In this document: one piece after another, positions 53,100-62,045 of the stretch
Position numbering within the stretch: the stretch's first letter is position 1
Layout of the letters: the number at the start of each line of letters is the position of its first letter
DNA from: CAVQOB01 sp963714325
Lineage (GTDB): Bacteria > Pseudomonadota > Alphaproteobacteria > Rhizobiales > Hyphomicrobiaceae
Direction: 5' to 3'
Length of the DNA: 64,000 bases
NCBI GenBank assembly: GCA_963714325.1
Contig: CAVQOB010000007.1
Location: forward strand, 98,532 to 162,531
Made by a program: the position numbers and the translations under genes
Notes under the pieces: generated by a model
Databases searched by the model: none
What the model was told of the DNA's origin: nothing
The model's input: only the letters and a program-made list of their open reading frames with translations

Positions 53100-54695
53100 T
53101 TACTTCGCGGGTGCAATACCCGACGCCATCGTCAGTTCGTCGGAGCGTGGCATCAACGCCAGTCCCTTGCGCAGCGCCCAGGTATTGATCTGGTAGTGCA
53201 GCGGGATCCAGGCGGTATCCTCGACGGCGAGGACCGTGGCCCTGGCCAGCAGCGCGCCGCGCTTGTCGTCGTCGACGATCGTCAATGCCTCCTCAATCAT
53301 CGCGTCGAGAGCCGGATTGGAATAGCGGCCGCGATTGGCCGTGCCGGCGCCCTTGTCGCGATTGAAGGTCGCGAGTTGCGGTCGCAGCGCGCCCGAGTTC
53401 TCCCCGGTGCTGGGGCTCCAGCCGACCAGCATGAACGAGAACTCTGGCTGGCCGTTCGCCCCGGTCGAGGCGCGCGTGAAGTACGGCGCTGGAGGCACCG
53501 CTTCGATGGTTGTTTCGACGCCGATCCGCGTGAACATCTGCGCGACGGCCTCCAACACCTTGACGTCGTTGGTGTAGCGGCCATTCGGCCCGTGCATGGT
53601 CAGCTTGAAGCCGTTCGCCAGCCCCGCCTCCGCGAGCAGCTTCTTGGCGCCTTCGGGATCGTAAGCGACTGGCTTCAGCCCCGGCGCGATGCCGAAATAA
53701 CCTTCCGGCAGATACTGACTTGCCGGCACCGCCGCACCCTCCATGACGCGACTGACGATGGCGTCGCGATTGATGGCCTTGGAGAGGGCAAGGCGCACAC
53801 GCTTGTCACGCAATGCGTTCTTGATCGCCGCCCCGTCCCGGCCTTTGACAAACGGGCTATCGTCGCGGAACTGATCCAAATGGAAATAGATCGAGCGGTT
53901 CGACGGCGTCTGCGCCAGTGCGACCTTGCCATCGTTCTTCAGGCGCTCGATGTCGGCGGTCGGGACATCCTCGATCACATCGACGTCGCCGGCGAGCAGG
54001 GCTGCGGTCCGTGCGGGTCCGGCCTTGATCGGTTTGTAGGTGACGCCAGTCCAATGTGGTTTCTCGCCCCAATAGTTCGGGTTGCGCTCGTACACGATGC
54101 GATCGCCCGGCGTGTATTGCTTGAAGCGGAAGGGCCCGGTGCCGATCGCCGCCTTGCCGGAATTGTAGTCGGGCGTCAGCGCGCCCGTGCCGTGCTTCTT
54201 CGAAACGATGAACACCGCGGCCATGTCGTTCGGCATCAGCGGCGAGGGTTTTCCCGTCGTGATGTGCAATGTATGATCGTCGACCTTCGTCAGCGTCTTG
54301 CCCTTGGTCGCGTAGGCAAACGAGCCTGGGCTGTTGGCGACGTTCGGCACGCGCTCGAAGGAGAAGATCACGTCGTCGGCTGTGAATGGGCTGCCGTCGT
54401 GCCAGCTGACACCCTTGCGTAGCTTGAACTCCCAGCTGATGCCGTCGGCGAGCACCGTCCAGCTCTCGGCGAGGCCCGGTAACATGCGTTGCCTCGCGTC
54501 CATTTCGACCAGATGCTCGAACACCTGACCGAGCACGGCATTATTCGGCGACAGTGCATGATAGTGCGGGTCCATGGCGCTCGGCTCGGCGGAGAGGCCG
54601 ATCTTGAGTTCCTGCGCGAAAACCGGCGTCATTGTTACGCAGAACAGGCCGAGCGCCAGCCCGAAGGCGGTCAAAGCGCAATGCGTGCGTTGCAT
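53100..54695 (-). CDS. ABC transporter substrate-binding protein, DppA/OppA type (copy 1)
   Basis: 531 residues with a signal peptide ending TPVFAQ. Same family and order of motifs as copy 2: GLSAEPSAMDPHYHALSPNN, WEFKLRKGVSWHDGSPFTADDVIF, LLAEAGLANGFKLTMHGPNGRYTND. The two differ mainly in the ligand-cleft half, e.g. VGWSPSTGENSGALRPQLAT here against VGWGSDTGETSSPLKTLLGT. A 210-bp gap separates them, with no other gene in it. Tandem duplicates probably widen the range of ligands. Confidence 0.95.
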   Translation of the reverse strand: MQRTHCALTAFGLALGLFCVTMTPVFAQELKIGLSAEPSAMDPHYHALSPNNAVLGQVFEHLVEMDARQRMLPGLAESWTVLADGISWEFKLRKGVSWHDGSPFTADDVIFSFERVPNVANSPGSFAYATKGKTLTKVDDHTLHITTGKPSPLMPNDMAAVFIVSKKHGTGALTPDYNSGKAAIGTGPFRFKQYTPGDRIVYERNPNYWGEKPHWTGVTYKPIKAGPARTAALLAGDVDVIEDVPTADIERLKNDGKVALAQTPSNRSIYFHLDQFRDDSPFVKGRDGAAIKNALRDKRVRLALSKAINRDAIVSRVMEGAAVPASQYLPEGYFGIAPGLKPVAYDPEGAKKLLAEAGLANGFKLTMHGPNGRYTNDVKVLEAVAQMFTRIGVETTIEAVPPAPYFTRASTGANGQPEFSFMLVGWSPSTGENSGALRPQLATFNRDKGAGTANRGRYSNPALDAMIEEALTIVDDDKRGALLARATVLAVEDTAWIPLHYQINTWALRKGLALMPRSDELTMASGIAPAK

Positions 54696-54730
54696 CGTCG
54701 TATCTCCCCGTGGATTGCGTCAGCGCGCGA

Positions 54731-55060
54731 TCAGGCGACCGTCGGCAATTTCATGAACGGTTGCGCGTTGAGGATCTGATTGTGCTGCGATTGCAGCGGC
54801 GACAGCTTGTTGACTTCGGCGACGAACGCCAGCCATTCGGGATCGGCCCACATCCGCGCCCGCTTGGCGGTGCGGTCGGCGAGGTCCTTGTACGCCCAGA
54901 TGTGCACGAAGGCGTTGACATCACCGACTTCCGTCGTCGCCCACAGCACCGGCTCGCCGAGCAGCCTCTTCTGCGGGCCAGCACCCATTTTCTCATAGAG
55001 TGCCAGATAGGATTTGATCATGCCGGGTTTGCAGACGTAGGTGCGGTGGTCGAAGATCAT
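54731..55060 (-). CDS. NIPSNAP family protein
   Basis: 109 residues. Begins MIFDHRTYVCKPGMIKSYLALYEKMG, with LGEPVLWATTEVGDVNAFVHIWAYKDLADR and ARMWADPEWLAFVAEV, the ferredoxin-like dimeric alpha-beta barrel pattern of NIPSNAP. Often coded beside catabolic ABC transporters; biochemical role unknown. 35 bp upstream of binding-protein copy 1 on the same strand. Confidence 0.9.
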   Translation of the reverse strand: MIFDHRTYVCKPGMIKSYLALYEKMGAGPQKRLLGEPVLWATTEVGDVNAFVHIWAYKDLADRTAKRARMWADPEWLAFVAEVNKLSPLQSQHNQILNAQPFMKLPTVA

Positions 55061-55120
55061 AGAGTTCCTCGTGGTTTAGGATGCGGTGCGATTCAATTCT
55101 CGTTTTTTGCCCCAGCTATA

Positions 55121-55245
55121 GCTGTCATCCCGGGGCTTGCCTGCCCTCGGCGAAGGCCGAGGGTCCCCGGGACCCATCGGTCCAAGATCTCGACAGGTGC
55201 CCAACCTGCACCGTGGATCCCGGCAATAAAAGCCGGGATGACAGC
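55121..55245. repeat. Palindromic intergenic repeat, family B
   Basis: Terminal arms GCTGTCATCCCGG (55121-55133) and CCGGGATGACAGC (55233-55245) are perfect reverse complements. An inner hairpin CCCTCGGCGAAGGCCGAGGG (55144-55163) lies in the left half. Non-coding and between genes. It shares the TGTCATCCCG ends with family A but the interior is different. Confidence 0.8.
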
Positions 55246-55315
55246 CGTTGTGCGGTGAACGACATCATGCGAGTGCCATGCCTTGGATGGGGTTGGAACG
55301 CTTAACACTCAATGT

Positions 55316-56494
55316 CTATTTTGCCAGGAACGCGCCGATCGCCTTCTCCGCCTGCTTGATCGAGAGCACGCCATCGAGGTGGCCGCGCGTCCCATCGAGC
55401 GTGACGACATCGACCGAAGCGCCGCCCGACTTGAGCAATTCCGCCGTTTTCTTCACGCTGTCTGCGGGAAAGACCAGGTCCTTGGGGCTATAGATCAAAA
55501 GCGTTGGCGCCTTGATCTTGGCCATGCGGGCTTTTCCATCGGCGCCAGCGAAGATCTGATTGGCCTTGACGAGATACAGGAAGTGATTGGCGTCGGAGGT
55601 TTTTGCCCGCGCCGCACCGGCACCTGTCAGAACCGTCTCGACCTGATAGCGCGCCGCGAAACTCTTCGCCGGGTCCTCGCCCTCCTTCGCCCATTTGGCG
55701 CCGGTTGATGTCGCGAAGGCAGCGTTCGCCCATTCATGATGCTGCGCGTGCAGGGTGACGATCTTCAGCGCTTCGCCCAATCCCGCATTCGGCGGCTCCT
55801 TGCCATAATAGTCGCCGTTGTTCCATTTCGGATCGAGCTTGATCGGCGCGCCCCAGATGTCGAGCCAGCCAACCAGATTCGCATCGACGTCGGCCGAGGC
55901 GATCACCGGCATGATGCGGCCGACCATGGCCGGATAGCGCGCCGCCCACTCGTAGGTCTGCAACGCGCCCATCGATGCGCCGGCGACCATGACGAGTTTG
56001 GCGATGCCGAGGCTATCGACCAGCTTTTTCTGCACCTCGACGAAGTCGCCGATCGTCACCAGCGGGAAACTCATGCCGTAGGGCTTGGCCGTATCGGGAT
56101 TGATCGACGCGGGGCCCGTCGTGACGACGGTCGGATCGTTGCCGCCGAGGTTGACCAGGGTATCCGACGACAGCACGAAGTATTTGTTGGTATCGATCGC
56201 CTTGCCGGGGCCGATGATGCTGTCCCAGTAGCCCGGCACCTTCTCCGCTTCGGCATATTTTCCAGCGGCGTGGCTGGTGCCTGAGAAAAAGTGCGCGATC
56301 AGGATCGCGTTCGACTTGTCGGCGTTGAGCTGGCCGTAACTCTCGTATCCGATTTTGATCTGCTTGATGGTGGCGCCGTTCTCGGTGGTGAAGGAGGGCA
56401 GTTCAAAGGTCTGCTTTTTGGTGATGAGGTCCTGCGCCAGGGCCGGTGCGGTGATCAGTGCCAGAGCTAAAACGGCGGCCTTCAGTCGTTGCAT
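55316..56494 (-). CDS. Exported MetX-like alpha/beta hydrolase
   Basis: 392 residues from ATG 56494 with a clear signal peptide (MQRLKAAVLALALITAPALA). The fold is that of homoserine O-acetyltransferase: nucleophile Ser in VAGASMGALQTYEWA, Asp in SPKDLVFPADS, His in GTRGHLDG. Cytosolic MetX enzymes have no signal peptide, so this is probably a periplasmic hydrolase that reuses the MetX scaffold. Co-directional with the RraA-like and NIPSNAP genes. No riboswitch-like leader is seen in the 50-bp gap before it. Confidence 0.82.
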   Translation of the reverse strand: MQRLKAAVLALALITAPALAQDLITKKQTFELPSFTTENGATIKQIKIGYESYGQLNADKSNAILIAHFFSGTSHAAGKYAEAEKVPGYWDSIIGPGKAIDTNKYFVLSSDTLVNLGGNDPTVVTTGPASINPDTAKPYGMSFPLVTIGDFVEVQKKLVDSLGIAKLVMVAGASMGALQTYEWAARYPAMVGRIMPVIASADVDANLVGWLDIWGAPIKLDPKWNNGDYYGKEPPNAGLGEALKIVTLHAQHHEWANAAFATSTGAKWAKEGEDPAKSFAARYQVETVLTGAGAARAKTSDANHFLYLVKANQIFAGADGKARMAKIKAPTLLIYSPKDLVFPADSVKKTAELLKSGGASVDVVTLDGTRGHLDGVLSIKQAEKAIGAFLAK

Positions 56495-56544
56495 GGTCGG
56501 TCTCCACGTTGCAGCAATGCTCAAATTCTGATCGCGTTCCAGCG

Positions 56545-57252
56545 CTACATCACGCCGAATGTCTCAAAGGCTTCAGCCATGCTCATGCCGGCGCGAATGG
56601 CCTCGGCGACTTTGTTTTCAGTGCGCATTTTCTCCAGCGCCCGGCGGATCGCCTCCGCCTCGGCCGCTTTCGGAATGATCAACACGCCTTCCCGATCGCC
56701 GAACACCAGATCGCCGGTGGCGATGCGAACACCGCTGATTTCGAGGCTGCAGCGGAAATCGACCACCTTGCCGCGCGGGCCCTGGTCCTGGGCGTAAAGG
56801 CCGCGCGAGAACACCGGCAACCCCAACGCTTCGATCTCGCCGGCATCGCGGATCATGCCATCGAGCACGGCGCCGGCGGCTTGCAAATGCAGCGCCCGCG
56901 TCGTCATGAGACCGCCCCACAGCGCGTAGTTCAGCGACGGCGCGTTGGCGATGTAGACTTCACCGGGTTTCAGATCGTCTAGGGCTCGAAAAAGCAGGCC
57001 AAACGGCGCCTTGGTCAGCGGTCCCTGGCCGTGACCGACATCGTCGTAGGCGTCGGCTTCCAGCACCGGCATGGCGCGGCCGGCGATTTTCATGTCGGGC
57101 CGCAGCGGCGCTAGGCCCGGCGCCAGAAACTGGCGACGGAATCCCATCGCGTCCAGCACATCGCCAACCACTGCCGTGAACAACTCGGTTCGCAGCAGCT
57201 TGAAAAGTTCAGCATCGCTACGTGCTGGCGCAGTGGAAGTCGCGCGGGCCAT
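56545..57252 (-). CDS. RraA-like protein / 4-hydroxy-4-methyl-2-oxoglutarate aldolase family
   Basis: 235 residues. VVGDVLDAMGFRRQFLAPGLAPL near the start, then YIANAPSLNYALWGGLMTTRALHLQAAGAVLDGMIRDAGEI, carrying the conserved Gly and Arg/Asp of the aldolase site, and the GDREGVLIIP strand. Family members either inhibit RNase E or act as class II aldolases; the catabolic setting favours an aldolase or decarboxylase. Confidence 0.87.
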   Translation of the reverse strand: MARATSTAPARSDAELFKLLRTELFTAVVGDVLDAMGFRRQFLAPGLAPLRPDMKIAGRAMPVLEADAYDDVGHGQGPLTKAPFGLLFRALDDLKPGEVYIANAPSLNYALWGGLMTTRALHLQAAGAVLDGMIRDAGEIEALGLPVFSRGLYAQDQGPRGKVVDFRCSLEISGVRIATGDLVFGDREGVLIIPKAAEAEAIRRALEKMRTENKVAEAIRAGMSMAEAFETFGVM

Positions 57253-57345
57253 CGATCGGTCTCCGGGGCAATGTCTTGGCCCGTGTTTGGGACCATGTGA
57301 CCATGCCCGCTGCCGGCGTGCAACCGGCGCGTCGCAATATCCGCA

Positions 57346-58302
57346 TTATCGCTGCAGAAAGCCCTGCAGCGCCCGCAACGTCTCACGTGGCGCTTCTTCC
57401 GGCGGCACGTGCTCGCAACCATCGATCACCGCCAGCCGCGCCTTTGGCAACGTCCGGGCGAGGCGTTCGCCGGTTTGCAATGGCACCGTCGGATCATGGC
57501 GGCACCAGAGTAACAGGGCAGGCGTCTGCAATCGCGCATAGCGCGGGATCACCCCCTGCCCATCGTCTTCCGCAATCAGTCGTGCGCTGGCAATCAGTGC
57601 GTGCCGGCCAGCGGCTTCGCCGATCGGCGCTGCGTACATGGCAATATCATGATCGCCGGGCGGTGGCGTGCGCCGTCGCTCGGCACGTAATCCCAGTCGC
57701 GCCGTGATCACCGGCGGCAAGGCCATCAACGCGACATAGGGCACAACCGGCCAATTCAGGAACGCTTGCGCCCGCGGGATTGGCTGCGGGAAGGCGGGCG
57801 TATCCATCAGCACCAGCCTGGTGATCCGGCCGGGCGAACGCCGATCGAGATCGAGCGCCGTCAGCATCGCCACCAGTCCGCCGTAGGAGTGGCCGACGAG
57901 GGTCACGGCCCTGAGGCCGCGCGCGGCGATGAACGCCTCGACCAGTCGCGCCTGATCATAAATCGAGTAGTGTGCATCGAAGGGTTTCCCGGAACGGCCA
58001 AAGCCCTTGAGATCGAGCGTGATGACACGGTGCGAGCGCGCCAGCACCGGCACAAGATGCCGGAACGTATAACCGGAGCCGCCAAGACCATGCAGGAAGA
58101 GGATCGGCCGGCCATGACCGAAGTCCTCGAAATACAGTGAAACTGGAGCGGCGTGGCCCGTTGCCAAGGCAATCAAACCGCCCCGCGCTCGCTCGATCCC
58201 GCCATCGCCACTGGCGACGACTGGGTCAGCCATCACGAGCATCGCGCTCCAAAGCGCGACGAGGACAACGCCAATACGCAACACCCTGCCCCCAACGCCC
58301 AC
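57346..58302 (-). CDS. Exported alpha/beta hydrolase
   Basis: 318 residues from GTG 58302, with an N-terminal hydrophobic segment (VLRIGVVLVALWSAMLVMA) that is a signal peptide or anchor. Classical fold marks: oxyanion region FLHGLGGSGYTF, nucleophile in LVGHSYGGLVAML, Asp in CRHDPTVPLQ and His in DGCEHVPPEE. Lipase/esterase or haloperoxidase-like; substrate unknown. First gene of the minus-strand run ending at oppF. Confidence 0.88.
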   Translation of the reverse strand: MGVGGRVLRIGVVLVALWSAMLVMADPVVASGDGGIERARGGLIALATGHAAPVSLYFEDFGHGRPILFLHGLGGSGYTFRHLVPVLARSHRVITLDLKGFGRSGKPFDAHYSIYDQARLVEAFIAARGLRAVTLVGHSYGGLVAMLTALDLDRRSPGRITRLVLMDTPAFPQPIPRAQAFLNWPVVPYVALMALPPVITARLGLRAERRRTPPPGDHDIAMYAAPIGEAAGRHALIASARLIAEDDGQGVIPRYARLQTPALLLWCRHDPTVPLQTGERLARTLPKARLAVIDGCEHVPPEEAPRETLRALQGFLQR

Positions 58303-58532
58303 ACATAAGACAAATACCGTGTCCGTTCACGGCTGAATGGCGTGACCTTAAACGCAAGATGGTAACTGGAATCTTAAGAGCGTCGTGTGAGACGCGACCC
58401 ACCGTTTTGCTTGCGGCCGTCTTGTTTTCGCCAGAATCCATTCAGATAGGAAGCATCCGTTCCGATACGGGTACGGCTTGCATTGCGGTGGCCCAGCTTG
58501 CGGCCATTGGTCTTCGCTTCGGCGCCGTGTTA

Positions 58533-59222
58533 ATGGCAACACCCGACGTAATCCTTGGGGACACCGTGCCAGCACCGAAGGCAGAGACCGTCCAATCCGG
58601 TTGCCAACTCTATGCGACAATCACCTGCGGCCCGGCGGCGCGCGAGCGGCTGACAGCCGTGCTGGATGCCGGCGTCGTCACCTCGGTGCTGATCCGGTCC
58701 GCTTCAAGCGGACGTCTCAGCGCTGGCGAAGTTAAGCCGCTGGTCGAACTCATTCAGGCGCGCAATGTCGCGGCCTTGATCGAGGGCGACGCGCAACTGG
58801 CGCGCACGGCTCGCGCCGATGGCGTGCATCTCGCCCATTCCGCTGATTGCCTTGCTGCCTATGCGGCGGCGCGCGCAATCCTTGGCGAACGGTTCATTGT
58901 CGGCGCCGATGCCGGACAGTCCCGCCATGATGCCATGAGCCTTGCCGAGGCAGGAGCCGACTATGTCGGTTTCGGCATCACATCGCCCCTCCCATCCGCC
59001 GACGACGCACCGCAATCGCGCGACGACCTGATCGGTTGGTGGGCCAGTTTGTTCGAAATTCCCTGCGTTGCGTTCGACGTTGCGAGCGTCGAGGAAGCCA
59101 AAACGCTCGCCGATCTGGGCACGGATTTCGCGGCCTTTGCCATTGCGCCGGGCATGACACCCGCCGCCGCCCAGGCGTTCGCCGCGAGCATGGCCGCGGC
59201 GGTTGGCGCGGTCACCGCATGA
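58533..59222 (+). CDS. Thiamine-phosphate synthase-like (TMP-TENI) protein
   Basis: 229 residues from ATG 58533; the frame is open further upstream with poor coding sense, and the ribosome site is weak. TIM-barrel of the ThiE/TenI type: LYATITCGPAARERLTAVLDAG, LIQARNVAALIEGD, ARADGVHLAHSADCL and GADYVGFG. Key differences from ThiE: DGVHLAHS instead of DGVHLGQ and a shortened phosphate loop, so it may be TenI-like or a divergent ThiE. No TPP riboswitch sequence is seen upstream. Confidence 0.75.
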   Translation: MATPDVILGDTVPAPKAETVQSGCQLYATITCGPAARERLTAVLDAGVVTSVLIRSASSGRLSAGEVKPLVELIQARNVAALIEGDAQLARTARADGVHLAHSADCLAAYAAARAILGERFIVGADAGQSRHDAMSLAEAGADYVGFGITSPLPSADDAPQSRDDLIGWWASLFEIPCVAFDVASVEEAKTLADLGTDFAAFAIAPGMTPAAAQAFAASMAAAVGAVTA

Positions 59223-59233
59223 GAGGAACGTCC

Positions 59234-60395
59234 ATGCAACGAATGGTCGTCGCACTGCTGCTGCCGCTGCTGCTCGGCGACTCTGGCGCGGTCGTCGCCG
59301 AGTTCGAGTTCCTGGTCCAAAGGCACGACGGCGGCACCCGGCGGCCAGGGCCCCGAGGCGCGCATCATCAAATCGGTCCCGCCGGCCAAGGCGAGCGGAC
59401 CCGCTGCCGCGCCCAAGGCGCAACGCCCGGCACCGGCCGTTGCGGCGCCCGCCGCCGGCAACAGCTCACAAGGCAAGACATCAGGCGGCGATGACGCCGC
59501 CTATGACGCCTTCGACCAGGGCAAATACCTGACGGCGCTCGATCTGGCGAGCAAGGCCGCCGGGAAGGGCGATCCGCAAGCGCATACGCTGGTCGGCCGG
59601 ATCCACGACGAGGGACTTGGCGTCGCCAAGAACCAGACGCTGGCCGCACAGTGGTTCCGTCGCGCCGCCGAGCTCGGCGATGTCGAGGGCATGTTTGCCT
59701 TTGGTGTGCAGTTGGCCGAGGGGCAGGGCATTCAGAAAGATCGGGCCGGTGCCGGCCAGATGTTCGAGATGGCAGCGGCGCGTGGGCATGTGCTCGCCAA
59801 TTATAATCTGGCACTGCTGTTCCTCAAGGGCGATGGCAAGCCGGAAAATCCGCGTCGCGCCGCCGATCACCTACGTTACGCGGCCGAGAACGGCATCGCT
59901 GTCGCGCAGTATGATCTCGGCACGCTCTACGCGACGGGGTTTGACTTCAGCGCCGTTTCGGCAGTGTCGACAGATAAAGCAGCCGATGTCAGCCGCGCCA
60001 ATCTCGGCATCAATGCGAACGCCTTCGAAGCCGCGAAGTGGATCGGCCGCGCCGCGACCGCCGGTCATACCGATGCCGAAGTCGACTACGCCATCCTGCT
60101 GTTCCAAGGCCGCGGCGTTGAAGCCGATCCCAAGCGCGCCGCCGCATTGTTCCAGTCCGCCGCCAGCAAAGGCAACGTCGTCGCGCAGAACCGGCTGGCG
60201 CGCTGCCTCGCCAACGGCGCGGGCGTCGAGCTGAACCTTGCCGAAGCCGCCAAATGGCACGCCATCGCCAAGTCGCAAGGCCTCGCCGACGAGACGCTCG
60301 ACAAGTTGGTCGCCAAACTCTCCCGCGCCGATCGCGCCAAGGCCGATGCAGCCGCCGTCGAATGGACAGAAAAAGCCCGCGTGCAGCTGCAGTAG
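59234..60395 (+). pseudogene. Exported Sel1-repeat protein, one apparent frameshift
   Basis: From ATG 59234 (ribosome site gagagga) the frame opens MQRMVVALLLPLLL, a signal peptide. Near 59265-59282, in a run of CTG/CGG units, the frame must shift by one; it then reads SATLARSSPSSSSWSKG, a Pro/Ala linker, and from about 59490 a string of Sel1/TPR-like repeats: AQWFRRAAELGDVEGMFAFG, FEMAAARGHVLANYNLALLF, AAKWIGRAATAGHTDAEVDY and AEAAKWHAIAKSQGLAD. Periplasmic protein-interaction scaffold. The downstream part is open from 59691 to 60395. Probably functional if the shift is an assembly error. Confidence 0.8.
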
Positions 60396-60432
60396 CGCCC
60401 GATCAACTGCGGATCGGCGTCCAACGGACCAA

Positions 60433-60590
60433 ACTCCTGTCATCCCGCGCGCGGGTGCAGCGACGCCGTTTCGCGTCGGTGCACCGCAGACACGGGATCT
60501 TGTGCAAAATCATCGCAGAGGGTCCCGCGTCTGCGGCGCAGCTTGCCGCTGACGCTCCATGCTGCGCCACGCGCTGGATGACAGCGGAGT
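60433..60590. repeat. Palindromic intergenic repeat, family A copy 2
   Basis: Left end ACTCCTGTCATCCCGCGCGCG (60433 on) and right end GCGCTGGATGACAGCGGAGT (60571-60590) form an imperfect terminal inverted repeat. Inside are the same blocks as in the element at 51075-51205: GGTGCAGCG, CGGTGCACCGC, GATCTTGTG and GGTCCCGCGTCTGC. Located between the Sel1 gene and the convergent phosphatase gene. Confidence 0.75.
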
Positions 60591-60635
60591 TCGTCGTCTG
60601 GTGTCGACGATTATCGATTTGGCGGAAGCGAGATG

Positions 60636-61253
60636 CTACCCGATCGCGGCGAAAGTCCAGCGGCCGTGCTGGCGGGAAACCAGGATCGGTACCGCATTGC
60701 GCCGCAGGCTCGCATCATCCGGTGCGATCCCGGCCATCGCGGCCAGCACCAGCAGAATGCCGCCGTGCGAGACGACCAGCAGATCGCCACGGCGGCCGGC
60801 ATGCCCGGCGATCGCCTCGTTCAACCCGCGCGCGGTGCGATGCACGAAGCGGGCAAGCGTCTCGCAGCCCGGCGGATCATTCTGCCAATCGAGTTGCCCG
60901 ACCGGCTTGCCGGCGAGCGCCGTGTAGAACCGCTCCTGCAGCATCGCCTCCGGCTCGGGCAGCAGTTTGTGATGCGCTGCAGCGACGTTGGCGGTTCGCC
61001 ACGCGCGGGCCATCGGGCTCGCGACGACATGGCCGATGGCATGCCCCTTCAGCCGATCGGCGGCGGCCTGCGCTTGCGCCTCACCATTGGCATTGAGTGG
61101 CGTATCGGGTGACTGGAACGTGCCGGTCCGATTTCCATCAGTCTCGCCATGACGGAGGAACACGAACCGCTCGAGTGATGTTGCCAGCGCATGTTGCGAA
61201 GCGTGCTGCTGCAGCGCTTGATAGCCGAGGATCGGGGCAGTTGTCGTCGCCAT
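60636..61253 (-). CDS. Histidine phosphatase family protein
   Basis: 205 residues from ATG 61253. RHG motif in FVFLRHGETDGNRTGTFQ with the catalytic His, then VASPMARAWRTA and a second His in LLVVSHGGILLVLAAMAG. Phosphoglycerate-mutase-like, e.g. small-molecule phosphatase. Substrate unknown. Confidence 0.92.
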   Translation of the reverse strand: MATTTAPILGYQALQQHASQHALATSLERFVFLRHGETDGNRTGTFQSPDTPLNANGEAQAQAAADRLKGHAIGHVVASPMARAWRTANVAAAHHKLLPEPEAMLQERFYTALAGKPVGQLDWQNDPPGCETLARFVHRTARGLNEAIAGHAGRRGDLLVVSHGGILLVLAAMAGIAPDDASLRRNAVPILVSRQHGRWTFAAIG

Positions 61254-61367
61254 GAGGCTGGCTCCAGGTTCTTGTGCAAGACGGCGCATGTGATTCCGCC
61301 GGGCGAAATCAATGCTTCGTCATCCACCGTCGCGCGGCGAGGCCGCGACCGTATGAAGGTCGAGCGC

Positions 61368-62045
61368 TTATGCGGAGATTGGGCCAGCCGCGCAACCCCC
61401 ATCGGACAATGCCGCGATCTCTGTTGCAAGATTGGCGCGCGCAGTCGCTTCCCAGCGGTCCCGCAGGCCGTCCGTCGCATAGATCGCGTCGCGATCGAGA
61501 AAGGCTCCGAGTACGCGGGCGCGACCGGCGCGATAGTCGGTGTCGCCGACGTGGGCATACTCGCGGTGGATCGCTTGCGCATAATCTTGATAGATGGCTG
61601 GCGGCGCGGCCAGGATTGCCAGATCGATGTCGACCAGCAGCGCCAGGTCATGATCATCGGGCGCAACCGCCGTCAGTCCATGATGTGTCGCCAGGATCAG
61701 TTCCTCGATCCGCGCAACACGCGCTGGCGCGCAGCCCAGTGCCGTCAGGCGGTCGCCCGCCATCGCAGCGCTCGCGGCTTCGTTGTCCGAACGGCGCGGT
61801 TCATAGATGGCGTCGTGGTAAAGGATGGCCAGAACGACAGCGTCCCGATCGCGGAGCCCGCCACCATACATGGTCAGGTCGGCCAGCATAGCCGCGATGT
61901 GGGCGAGGCCGTGATAGTGGCGATCGGCGCCGGCATAGAGCCCAATCAATTCATCGCGCGCAGCGTCCGACCGAGTGGCATCGGCGCCGAGTGCGACGCT
62001 CGGCATGACATCGGACCACGTCTGAGTGATGATCGCCCGGCTCAT
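61368..62045 (-). CDS. HD-domain hydrolase
   Basis: 225 residues. Predicted metal-dependent HD phosphohydrolase: YHGLAHIAAMLADL, VLAILYHDAIYEPRRSDNE (the HD pair) and ILATHHGL, then DIDLAILAAPPAIYQDYAQAI with a further Asp. The group is called predicted metal-dependent HD superfamily; substrate unknown. Start ATG 62045 overlaps the stop of the gene upstream by four bases. Confidence 0.88.
   Translation of the reverse strand: MSRAIITQTWSDVMPSVALGADATRSDAARDELIGLYAGADRHYHGLAHIAAMLADLTMYGGGLRDRDAVVLAILYHDAIYEPRRSDNEAASAAMAGDRLTALGCAPARVARIEELILATHHGLTAVAPDDHDLALLVDIDLAILAAPPAIYQDYAQAIHREYAHVGDTDYRAGRARVLGAFLDRDAIYATDGLRDRWEATARANLATEIAALSDGGCAAGPISA

Noticed and set aside
56495..56544. SAM-II riboswitch before the MetX-like gene
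   Set aside because: The gap is only 50 bp and lacks the pseudoknot motifs; the protein is also exported and probably not a methionine enzyme.
58303..58532. TPP riboswitch upstream of the ThiE-like gene
   Set aside because: No CTGAGA or ACCCTTTGAACCTGATC-like core found in the leader.
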